Both the position numbers and the translations under genes were made by a program. Of a DNA stretch of 64,000 bases, positions 52,171 to 63,088 are shown in pieces. This stretch comes from Sanghuangporus weigelae (Eukaryota > Basidiomycota > Agaricomycetes > Hymenochaetales > Hymenochaetaceae). Every line of letters begins with the position of its first letter. Positions within the stretch are counted from its first letter, which is position 1. The notes below the pieces were generated by a model. It was not told where the DNA came from. It ran no database searches and saw only the letters and a program-made list of their open reading frames with translations. The DNA is taken from positions 558,001 to 622,000 of the forward strand of contig CP137323.1 in the NCBI GenBank assembly GCA_033182465.1. The letters run 5' to 3'.

Positions 52171-52304
52171 CCAGGCAATTGAAGGAATATATATGAAAAA
52201 GAAGTGTATACAGAAAAAATGACACTATAATCTGTGTCAATTGTCAAAACATTCGAAGAGAAAGAAGTTGATCGGTACCCAGAAATAGCAAAACTTGATC
52301 ACGT
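52171..52304 (+). repeat. 134-bp direct repeat, left copy
   Basis: It begins CCAGGCAATTGAAGG and ends AACTTGATCACGT. It matches 56643-56776 at 132 of 134 positions by eye. Both copies are in the same orientation and bracket 4338 bp. The repeat lacks TG...CA ends, so it does not look like an LTR. Confidence 0.85.
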
Positions 52305-52553
52305 TGAAAGGATCCGCTCAAAATCTCGCATCAGGATCGACGCGATCAACAGATCCACACGATGAAACTCCTGTGGGCGTTCTGAAACTGGACAGGGAAT
52401 ATAAAGTTCGAGGGGCTGCCCTAGAATACCTTTGAATAGTCAGCAGAGAGATACACCTAGACCAAAGGCAAGTGGACACGAAGGGATACTGGAATATACG
52501 AGAGAAGGGTAGTATGAGGGCTGAGGAACGCGTTGTAGTGCGCCGCACTTGCC

Positions 52554-53357
52554 TGTACCGGTACGTCGGTACAGGCCCCTCAGTACTCTGTACAGTATAC
52601 CATCGTGCGCCGACCGCTACACCTCCGCCGCTCCTTAAGACCCTCTAAACCGCCGCTCTTTGATCCGCGGCTCAACCAATACGTCCGCCGCCTCCCGTCC
52701 TTCGAAGACTTCCCAAACCGAGTACGCTTGGCCAGCCGCACTTTCTGATACGCGGGCGCCTGGAACGTTGCAGCGGATGTATCGGCTACTGCGGCGGAAG
52801 GATATCGAACCGTATAGCCGATGGAATATTCGTCGGCTCCTGTTGATTGGCTTATCCGACGTCGGGTAGTGGTTTCACAAGGTCCCAGGTACCACGTTTC
52901 ATGTTCATACTATGCTGCTTCGTGCGCCGAGTCCGATTGTCGGACGCGGCGGCCACTCGCGTATTCCCCTTTTAGTATTATTGCCTCCCCTGACGTTTCA
53001 TATTCGTGTGGTGCGACCACTTAGCGATCCGAGCGCGCCCGATGATGATGCGCCGCGCCAATCACCGCCAGCCCGATCAGCGCGCGCCCGTGTCCTGGCA
53101 GCTTCGCGGCGCGCCCCGATCTTCGGGTCCGCACCGATTGCGCGCCTGTGACGCGCCGTCACTGTCGCCGCCTCTGTGACGCTCTTCCCCAGCATTCCCC
53201 AGTATATATAGACCTCATGTATGTAGTGTTCAGCAGCAGTAGTTCAGAATAGATCTCAGTGCACTCCTCTCGTCTCTATTAGCCCTTTTGCTCTCTATCG
53301 CCTCCGCCGAAGATCGTGTGCCGACACAAGACGCCGCCCCCGTTTAAGGGAATAACA
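52554..53357 (+). mobile_element. LTR-like segment (fossil, family uncertain)
   Basis: An 804-bp segment starting TGTACCGG and ending AATAACA, with a TATATATA at 53203-53210 and a likely transcription start region after it, as in basidiomycete LTRs. Its left end overlaps a palindrome (CCTGTACCG / CGGTACAGG, 52552-52575). No second copy lies in the window, so it may be a lone or degraded LTR. No element proteins are recognised. Confidence 0.4.
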
Positions 53358-56207
53358 GGGGCACGTGCTCACTCGCCACTGCGCAAGTGATCGGCAGAGC
53401 TATCCCCCGTCCTGGGAAACGGCAGCGCCATCGCCCTCTTGACAATCGGCGATACCGTCGCTCTCCTGGCAACCGGCGGTACCGTCGCTCTACCAGTAAT
53501 CGCCGCCGCTCGCAGGACTCGACAGCGCCGTCGCTCTACTGCTTATTCGCGACGCCGACATCTTGACTCGTCGGCGGCTCTGTCTCGTACATTATCGGCC
53601 GCGCCCCCTCTATACGCAGACCATACCATAGCCCTTACGATTGAGCTCTCCCCACGACTGAGCGCACATCCCGGTCGGCAGCAGTGCTTCCGGGTCGAAT
53701 TGTCCGCCGCGGCACCGAGCTGTCCAGGAGGGTTAGCCACGAGTTGGATCCCTTCTTACCTCTCCGATCTTTGACACCGCCGACGCCTCTCTGTGGTCGA
53801 ACGCCGTCGCCTTCGCCGCTGCTTAAGAGGGTCTGATAGTCTACAGCGTGGGAAGCGCTCGAGGAAGGATTCCGAGGATGGGCTTCTCCCGAGATTGATG
53901 GTGGCGGTGCGAAGGCTAAATCGACTCTCCGGCTCAACTGCGAGCTCTGGACTAAAGCCGACTAACACGAGGAACAAGAACTGATCTAACTAAAGCTACG
54001 CTAGTCGAACCACCAACTCGAACGTGACTAATCGACCGTGCTAACACACTGGGAAGCGACGGCAGCCGATCTCACTCGGAGTCTAAAGTGTCGGAACGCG
54101 GCGTAACGATTTGAACGCGGTACGATGGACGGGGACGGTAACTGGGTGACCCAAACGTGATACAAGAGACGGAGGGACTTTACGGCGATGGAAAGGGGTA
54201 ATATGGTGCCCTTTTCCGACGACAGTGGAGAGGGGAAGGTGTTACGAGACCGAAAGCACGCGGCACGCTAAGTAACTGGGTTACGAGCGAAACCAGCGAA
54301 ACCAATCGGAACACGCAATGCGGTTTCGATCCGGGTGACAGAGACAGGAGGAGTCCTTTATACGAACCAGGCGAACTATACGAACGTACGAACGGCTCTG
54401 CTGCGAAGAGATGTCACCGATCGACTGTACAGAACACGAAATATCGTATATTAGGCTTTAGAGACGAGAGAGTTTTCTACGAACAAGAAGAACTCGAGGC
54501 TGGGGGACTTGAGACGATCTAAGAGCTCCTTAGCTCCCACTAAGCTGTCCCTCCCCCTACGAGAGTCGTGCTAAATTTATACTAAATGTCCAAACTGAGC
54601 CTCCCATCGGTCAGAAAACATAAGTCATAAGAAAAAGGGGAACACATATCACTTATCTACAAAGGAATGGGGCGCATATGAATGGTTAAGGGACACATAA
54701 AACAGAAAGAAACAATACCAAGCATGGTCGGAACGAGAGCATAAAGAAATAAAAGGGACGCATATAGAAAGTGAGATCATAAGCAAAGCTTTCGGAACCG
54801 GGTGTCTTTGAGCGGAACAAGTCGGAACTAGGGGAAAAGACTTGGAAAGACTTCGGCTAGCCTTACAGGGCAAATCTGCGACGTTTTGAATGGGAGAGGG
54901 ACTGTGGACGACGCTGCAGGGTCAAATCTCTTTGTCAGGAGTACGGATCCGGGATCCGGAGACTTGTGATTGACGCGTGTAGGATTGTCGCGTGATTCTT
55001 CCGTCGTGTCTGATATGATGGCCGATCATGGAACGGTGCACGTGCCATTTGAACTATGGCGTTCTTGCTAAGTCCACTCGCTCCAGCGAAACCAGTCGGA
55101 ACCGGGCGAAACCAGTCGGAACACCGCGGAACTGGTCGTAACGACTTCGTACGCTCCCAAGCTTTAGTCTTACTCTTCAACGATCAGCTTTCCAAACGCG
55201 ACCAGTAACCAAGCCAGCTATCACGGGCCCAAGCGATCGAGCGGCCTAGGCAACAGTAACCCATTACCACCCGAGCGCTAGAAGCACCGAAGCGGATACG
55301 TAATCCCGCTAACAGCTAACACCGCCGACCGCCTATTACCGCGGACTACCACTCTAACGCCGCCGACCAAATAACCCAAGCGACCTCGATCAAAAGAAGC
55401 AATCAAACTTCTTAGAAGTCCAGAAGCACAACTACTAAAGCCTAAACGCTAAAAGGCTAAAGGCTAATAAGGTTTATGGAGACCTCACTGGCATTTCAGC
55501 ACTGTCAAGTCTGTGCACGAGTTTACATGGTCCTTTATGAAGTATACTACATAGTATGCATGGCAACAGTTGGTACGCGTGACTGTCACATCGAAACCGA
55601 GCGACACCTTCAAGATACAATGCATTCCAATCCACCAAACCCAATAGTACCCAAGAAACGAGAGGAACTCACGATTACAACTCGAACCCCTCGAACTGCG
55701 AACCCGATAACTTGGAGAATGATTGGATGGTATAGACCAGAGTTGCACACACCATGTCCAGCATCTACGATACAGGCAAACCTTTATTTACCGAGAGATG
55801 CGAACCTGGAGACCAAGCAATTACAACTCCTTATACAACGAAGGATATGGCGCTACATTCGAGATATACGATACGAAGGCAAAGCATGGCTAGTCACCAG
55901 AACCCAGCAGAACCCGCCAGCAGAGCTTATGCAGTTCATGATATGCCTTGGACCATACTCTACACCAACCCGACACCTTAACACTGACGTGCGAGTTATG
56001 CTTACCCTCACTGGACCTCGAGATGAATTCCGAAGAATCACATACCGAGCAGCCTACATCGCTCCAAGAGCAAAGATGCCACTCAATGACGGCAATGACA
56101 TCGTTATGGAGTACTGACAGTGGAGCATTCCACATCGGAGCACCACCTCTATTGTCTCAGTCAGCAACTCCACAGAATTCTGTCATAGTGGAGACGACCT
56201 TACAAAG

Positions 56208-56303
56208 ATTGGAGCAAAGTGGAGCAAAGCGCAGCAGGATGACAAAGGAACAGATGTAATGGTGGAGAAAAGTGGAGAAAAGTGGAGTAAAGTGGAGACA
56301 GGA
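56208..56303 (+). repeat. Degenerate 10-bp tandem array (GTGGAGAAAA type)
   Basis: Units such as GTGGAGCAAA, GTGGAGAAAA and GTGGAGTAAA repeat in close succession. The copies differ by one or two bases. It lies near the right end of the 4.3-kb insertion. Confidence 0.7.
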
Positions 56304-56642
56304 TGAGTAAGAAATAGGACGGAAAATGGAATATCTGGAAGCATAAATAGTTGTAGGATTAGGCCCTCATTTCCCCATCTTTCGATCCTCTTAACACACT
56401 GGTGTAAAGTCCTAACTAGACTATTACTGTGTGCTTTGTACTATCACGTCTCTTGGAAATCCCAACCTGCTTTACTATCACCTCGTATCTGAAAGCATCC
56501 ATAACTCGGACTGCGACTAAGAAGGCTAGTAAGGGACCGCGTGGTACAGCCAGACGTGGGTAGATAAGATCACCTCTGCACAACACACCGCTGCTTAGGC
56601 AAAAGGATCGAACCGGTGTAACCCCGAGGCTACTCTTTCACA

Positions 56643-56776
56643 CCAGGCAATTGAAGGAATATATATGAAAAAGAAGTGTATACAGAAAAAATGACACTAT
56701 AATCTGTGTCAATTGTCAAAACATTCAAAGAGAAAGAAGTCGATCGGTACCCAGAAATAGCAAAACTTGATCACGT
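56643..56776 (+). repeat. 134-bp direct repeat, right copy
   Basis: Same orientation and near-identical to 52171-52304 (two differences seen). To its right the sequence continues AT-rich to about 57.3 kb without recognisable genes. Confidence 0.85.
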
Positions 56777-57550
56777 GATGCATTAGAAGCTGATTGACCA
56801 GACCTACTAAAAGCTTGCTCAAGTGATCAAATGAGTTTTGATAAAGTAGATGAAGCATAGATGTACCTGAACTCTCTAAATGAACATATATTTTGTATAT
56901 GGGCAACTTGATTTATACTATATTGCATTTTCGAGCAATATTGAAGAAGTTTACAAAGGAATTGATACCTGTGAGTTCTGTACTGAGATACCATAAGAAT
57001 TGGAATAAAAAGCCTTCAGAAGCATAGAATCACACACTATAATTACCCCTGAGAGAAAGGAAGCCAAATCCGACAGTTTAAGAGCAAGAGTAATCATGCA
57101 AAGTCTGTGACCAACAGTTTAACCAGTCTGCATATGAGTTATCCAAAAACTAATTAGCTGAGCTTAGGTCCCAAGAGTTCTGACAGCAGGAATATCAAGA
57201 TCAGACACCAATCAAATGCTATGACAAGAATTCTGAGTGATTGATGCGGTGCTTCAATTTCTGACATGATGTGTACGAAGGAGAGACCCTTTGTATAAAC
57301 TACAGATTACATGTCTTGCTAGTTATGGTAAGTTTTCAAACTCCGCCCGAAATTTATGGGATCGCGCGTTACATGACCAACCATTGCCGATCACTAGATC
57401 ATGTAAACGGATGACGCACTTGATTACTAAGCAATTTAAACCGGTTTTGTTGACAGCAAGGCATAACACACGCACCGCGGTATCGCACTCCATTTAAGTA
57501 TTCACGACATAGCACTAGATTCCCATAACTTCTCCATTGTGGACATAGCG
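56777..57550. other. AT-rich intergenic DNA and tannase 2 promoter
   Basis: It continues the AT-rich flank of the repeat block, then the 5' flank of the second tannase. This flank is not obviously similar to that of tannase 1. No gene seen. Confidence 0.45.
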
Positions 57551-59410
57551 ATGTCTTTTTTACGTCAGGCAGCGTTGAAATGGCAATTTCTGGCTCCAGC
57601 TCTATCTTTATTAGCACCCAGCCAGTATGAAATCGATCCAGCGGCTGCTTGTAGCGCTCTGCGCAATTTTGATCTGTCGAGCCTAAACACGACGATCCTG
57701 AATACAGCTTACTATGAAAACGCGACAGAAGTCGAAACGCTTGGAGTCTGCCGCCCAATTGCCCAAATAAGCGAGCCGTTGTGCCGAGTCCAGTTCGTCG
57801 CGAATACGTCGAGCGTGTCTGCGATCACGGCGGAGGCATGGTTCCCTACGGCATGGAGTGGCAGACTTCTGGCTTTGGGAAACGGCGGCCTTGGCGGTTG
57901 TAAGTCTATACTTTGTTCTCGAAACCGCGATCCATCTGACGGATTTTCGGTCGTCAGGCATACACTATGACAACCTAGACTACGGTTCTTCACTTGGATT
58001 CGCATCCGTTGCTTCAAACAATGGACACGATGGAAACTCTGGTGCTCCGTTTGCAAATAACAGCGAAATCCTTGCAGATTTCACATCTCGTGCTGTTCAC
58101 GTCGAGACTACTGTCGGGAAAGAGCTTGTCGCGGCCTACTATGAACGCTCTCCGCGTCGTTCTTACTATATGGGCTGCTCAACGGGCGGTCGACAAGGAA
58201 TGTACGCGGCACGGCACTATCCATCGGATTTCGATGGTGTACTTGCCGGCGCGCCTGCAACCAACTTCAATCACCTGATGGGCTGGAGCGGCATGATAAC
58301 AAAATATCTCGGAGCTCCTCACGGAGACAAAAGTGCGAGTTTTATTCCTTCGCATCTTTGGGACCTAGTTTCAGAGGAGATCCTTCGCCAATGCGATGGT
58401 CTGGATGGCGTAGTAGACGGGATCATTACAGAGCCAGATGCCTGCGACTTCGTGCCAGAAACGCTTTTGTGTGAAGGACGAAGCAACGAAAATTGTTTGT
58501 CGAAGATCCAAGTAGAGGCGTTGCGCAAGATCTATTCGCCGTTGTACGGCTTGGATGGCGATCACCTCTTCCCGCGATTCGATCCGGGTGCCGAGAATGC
58601 ATCTTTCGGTAAATGGTTCTTGTTCTCGGGGAAGCCATTTGCCTATACAGAGGTGGGCCTTTCTTAGCACAGATCTTTAGGTCGTTAATGGCGATAACTA
58701 TGCTCTAGGATTGGATGAAATACGTCGTGCTAAACGATTTGAGCTACGACTTCTCTCAATTCGGCGTCGCAGATGCAGCCCGCATGCAAGCCATGGATCC
58801 GGGAGACATCTCAACCTTCGATGGTGACTTCTCTTCTTTCCGTGCTCGCGGAGGAAAAATTATCACCTATCATGGTAGAGCCGATAACGTACGTATCGTT
58901 GAGGGTTCTTCCTGCGAGGTTTTCCCCTATATGCTCAGATTAATCGTCTTCGTGTAGCTCATCTCGTCGGGAAATGCAAAGTCACTGTACAGCCTCGTAT
59001 CCCGCACGTCAGGCCTGCGACCATCGACTCTTGACGAGTTTTACAGGCTCTTCCTTGTCCCAGGCATGGAGCATTGTATTGGCGGAAAAGGAGCGGTCAA
59101 TTTCGGACAAAGAAAATCTATCGGGTCATCGAGATTACAGCATACTGACGAGAAAAAATCGAAGCTAAAGGAGAGTTCGCAAGAAACTTTCCAGGTTCCC
59201 GAAAAGCAGCCCAGCAATATTCTTTTATCATTAGTGGATTGGGTTGAGAATGGCCGTGCACCAGATACGATAATCGGCATATCGGACGATGGAAAGACGA
59301 TTCGAGAACATTGCCGGTACTCATGGAAGAGTCAATGGGATGGCAATCGATGGATGTGCGCGAAGGAGGCGATCGGAGCTCAAGCAGGTCAATCGCTTCA
59401 TTCAGACTAA
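57551..59410 (+). CDS. Tannase/feruloyl esterase family protein, copy 2
   Basis: Four exons: 57551-57896, 57958-58652, 58709-58888 and 58958-59410 (1674 nt, 557 aa). The first three exons are 346, 695 and 180 nt, exactly as in the copy at 24231-26070. The protein is nearly collinear with it, differing by scattered substitutions and a six-residue longer C-terminus (GQSLHSD). The catalytic set GCSTGGRQG, HGRAD and EHC is intact, as is the hydrophobic N-terminus. It is predicted to be secreted and to cleave gallate or hydroxycinnamate esters. It sits just right of the repeat block and in opposite orientation to copy 1, about 31 kb away. Confidence 0.93.
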
Positions 59411-60002
59411 GCAGAAACTGGTTACTATTGTTTATACATAGTACAAAAAAAATTGATATTGGTATCTATGAGCAGTGCTGGATAAGCGTTCAGCCAAGGT
59501 AATAATGGACGTCGTTGGTACTGATTTTAGGAGATAACGAAATCAAGCTCCTGGACGAAATGACCATTGTCATCTACTACCAGGATCCTCGGTGGTATAG
59601 CATGAAATTTAATCCAGACGTGTGGTCACTCAATCTATGCATCTTCAAGTTGCTAGATGCCTTATATTCAATAAATCTAGACATTTTGGCCAGTGGATTG
59701 CAGGTACTCGTAATACAAAATTCATGTACATCTATGTTGCCGAGCCCGTTTGGGCAGAAAATGCGAAGGTTGATCACGTAATCTACATATGCATGTTTCA
59801 ACAATTCCCAATCCCATTACGTGGAGTACTTTCTCTGGCTACCTGTCGGACAACTCGAGTGAAACTGCATACCAACTTGACTCTGGTGTAAGTGCATATG
59901 CATTCATGGTGAGCGGACAAAGCTCATGTTCGGAAGCTTGCAGGATTTCCTATTCCGAGTCGATCGTTTACCCCGAAGAAAACTTGACTTCGGTTGGCCA
60001 TT
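59411..60002. other. Intergenic
   Basis: AT-rich sequence between tannase 2 and the F-box gene. No recognisable feature. Confidence 0.45.
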
Positions 60003-61386
60003 ATGGAGGCTCTTCCTCCCGAGATCCTCTGCGATATCTTCTTGCAGTCTTTGCCAGACAAGCTTGACAAGCTTGATGTTCCTTATGAAACATCAATATC
60101 TGCGCCTCTCTACATCTCGCACGGCTGTCGAGCCTGGCGGTCTCTAGCACTTGCATATGGAGATCTATGGTCATATCTTTGTATCGATTACGCGATCATG
60201 AGTCGAAACAAACGGAAAATGGTAGTGAATATCTTCGAAACGTGGCTTTCAAAGACGAATGGACTCCCCATCTCCTACGTGTTTCGATGTGGACTTACAG
60301 AGGGTTTTGGCGTCGAAGATCGATCATCGTCGCGCCGAATGCATAATCACGACGTTGCTTTCACAACAGTACCAGTGGCGGGATGTTGATTTTACTTGGT
60401 ACGGCGTGGATGTCTCCGACAAGTTTCCAGGACTGGATATGACCCACATGCCTATTCTGGCTTCACTCTCTCTCAGTGTCAACCTCCCAATGCGCGCTAC
60501 TATTAGCATTGCGCGGTCCTCGCGCCTGAAGAAGCTCGATCTCTTTGGTAATTTCGATCTATCAATCATCAGGGAACCGTTGTGCCTATTGACCGGAGGC
60601 AGAATCGAGTTTTCTTCCAAGTATGGATATACCGCAAGTCACGCCATCGAAACAAGTCTAGATATCTTGAACAGCGCTCCGTTCCTCACGAAATTTGATG
60701 CTAGGTTTGCGTCTAGCTTGGTTTCTTCGAATCGATCCAACCATCATCCTCGCCTTATTTTGCCTTCCCTCCGAGCTCTCAAGCTGGAATATGGAGAAGC
60801 GCCGGCCACAATTCTTGATAGTATAACATCGCCGATTTTAGTAGCGTTATACTACACCTGCAGCGTCAAAAAGGGAATACTTGTCAGTCTCTTCCAGCGC
60901 TCGAAGCCTCCCTTGACATTCTTGGCCCTGCATGACAGTTGCGCAGGGGAGGATGACATTCTTGGAATACTACGGATGTTACCCTATCTTAAAGATCTAC
61001 GATACTCGAATGCATTTGTATCGAAACGCTTTTTCCGTGAGCTCGCGGTTGAAATGAGGGAGAACGAAGAGATCGTATTGTCCGCCGAGCGTACGATTTG
61101 CCCCAGACTCGAGATCCTTCATCTTCACAGTCTGCTTCCTCTGGATGGCATCAGCGAGTGCGTCGAAACATTGATATCCATGATGAAGTCCCGGGCGAGA
61201 ATTCAGAAGTCGTTCGGAAGTATAATTCTTGATCTGGACATTGCGAACTCTCTTGAAATCAACATGTCCGATATTGACAGGTATACAGACGCGCTGGGGC
61301 AATGTTTCGAGGATAGGGAGGGTCAGTTGGTTGTCGGAGACTACGATTATGTGCTGAGCAAATTCTTCCCTCCAAATTCGAATTAG
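60003..61386 (+). pseudogene. F-box/LRR-type gene with one frame break
   Basis: An ATG opens an F-box (EALPPEILCDIFLQSLP; ISHGCRAWRSLALAYGDLWSYL) followed by WLSKTNGLPISYVFRCG. The continuation is in the +1-shifted frame: ASKIDHRRAECIITTLLSQQYQWRDVDFTW, then LRR-like segments (LPSLRALKLEY, CPRLEILHLHSL) to a stop at 61386. The family is a large agaricomycete F-box group in which these two parts are contiguous. The frames switch between about 60275 and 60330, with no intron that could explain it. It is either a recent pseudogene or a one-base sequence error. Intact relatives select ubiquitination substrates for SCF ligases. Confidence 0.8.
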
Positions 61387-63088
61387 AATCCGATAAGAAC
61401 CTGTGTCTACACTTGCCTGTAACATCTCGTGCATGTGGACCCGGGGTATATATCACAGAGTTGATGGGCGGGAAAGAAATATGCATAACTCTGATCAACT
61501 TGCCTTCGTATCCTGAATCAGCCTTCGTACCGATTACAACTATTCGATTTTGTGCCGTGCTTCTCCGACCGCTACAGCTGACTGCATAAATTGCAAACAA
61601 GATGCCTCCGGTTTCCACTGAAGAGCCGCAGACTGCTAAAGCGAAATACGAGGACAGGCAAAGGTATCATTCACCTCAACTACGGTGAGCCTGATCATTA
61701 CATCGAAAATGATCCCAGTTCTGTGATCGAGTTCTTTCTGAGCTTTAGTATGCCCTCTTTTCCTTTCATTGTTCATCTGACTTGATTTCATTACAGTTGC
61801 TCGACAATGCTGAGTACATCGAGAAATAGACTAAGACACCCAAGGAGTTCTGTGCAACACTTCTCACAGGGCTTGAAGAAGCTCTTGAGAACAATACTAA
61901 TGTCTTCGTGACAATTAACAATAAGGGTGAAGTGATGAAAAAGTCTGGCTTGTTTAAGGATTAGATTTGATAAGTTCGCTCGAGGAAAGACTCAGAGTAT
62001 AATATAGAGCTGATCACTTTACGACTCACGACTATGAGTGCAATAAATTGAATCTTATATTACGAGGACAACGGATACGGCAAACTTGAAGCAGTTTGGA
62101 ATGATATACTATCCTAGGGCCCGTCTTTTGATATCCTCCCTCGAGAGGTGCAACATTGTTTATAATACTCCAAAAAATTCATATGGACTAAGAAGTGCAC
62201 ACTTGATACATTGCTGGACTTCCAGAAAACTTTTTATCAATTTTTTCTTCTTTTATAGCTTGGAATAGAGGTGGTGACTCTCCTTTCACAATTTGTCGCG
62301 AAGTCACTGACAAGGGGTCTCTCTCAATTCTTCGCGTCAATACCAAAGACGAAATTTCAAAAGTCCTACTTGTTATAATATATATGCACAGAAAAATACT
62401 ACGGAGGTACGTCAGGCCCGAGGCCAGTAAATGCAGAGTAGGAGCACTATGTAGAACGCATAAAATGCGAGATGTCAGTAAGAAGCAGAAAGAAAAGAAA
62501 GATCGTTAAGGAGCGTGAATGATCTAATAATAATGCGATCTAGGAGAGGAGAGATGGGTGATGCATCGGCAAGAGATTGAGACAGAGACAATGTACAAAG
62601 CAGAGAGGGACATGCATGGAGAGCAGAGATGACAGAAGGCAAGTGGAGGAACAAAGGAGTGTAGTGTATGTGTCAGCGAAGACAGTAACAGGGACAAAGC
62701 GTTGGAACAGAGAGATGATGGGGATGGAGAGAGGAGATCTATGGACATGACGTGACTAGTACTATGTATTGCCGGATGTCCGAGAGAGAAGAGATGAGAC
62801 GAGAGGAAAAGAAAGAGAGTATGGACTTTTGACGATAAAAAAAGGAAATGCATGCATCACCCGTGAGAACATAGAAAATAAAAAAGTGGATTAAAAGTAG
62901 CTCCTTGAGCGATCATGAGAAATAAAGAGAAAGAAACAGTCCGTGCTCCGCACAGCAGAGAGCTCCCTCACCATTCCACTTCCACCTACCCACCTTCACT
63001 CACTTCCGCACTTCCTTCCACGATCCATCTGGTTCTCAACACCCAATGACCACTTCTCCGCACCTCGAGACTTCACCAAACATCAAAA
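61387..63088. other. Intergenic with a possible decayed ORF
   Basis: Near 61601 a short frame starts (PPVSTEEPQTAKAKYED). After it, broken frames to about 62350 spell coding-like pieces (EFCATLLTGLEEALENNTNV, YYEDNGYGKLEAVWNDI) separated by stops; I do not recognise the family. From 62.4 to 62.95 kb the sequence is purine-rich (GAGAGA, AAAGAAA), with nothing else identified. Confidence 0.4.

Larger units (their letters stand above)
52305..56642. mobile_element. 4.3-kb repeat-derived insertion, class uncertain, LTR-like parts
   Basis: The block is bounded by the 134-bp direct repeats and differs from its AT-rich surroundings in being GC-rich in the middle. It contains the LTR-like segment at 52554-53357. 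A recurring word GCGAAACCAG(T)CGGAA appears near 54290 and 55085-55115. A 213-codon frame (55476-56117) has no family I know, and there is a short tandem array near 56.2 kb. I see no capsid, reverse transcriptase or integrase motifs. It is best read as a fossil mosaic of mobile-element pieces. Confidence 0.5.

Noticed and set aside
55476-56117. 213-codon frame as a host gene
   Set aside because: It lies inside the repeat-derived block, has no recognisable domain, and its composition follows the surrounding repeats.
52171-56776. 134-bp direct repeats as the LTRs of one retroelement
   Set aside because: They lack TG...CA ends and no reverse transcriptase, integrase or capsid motifs lie between them.
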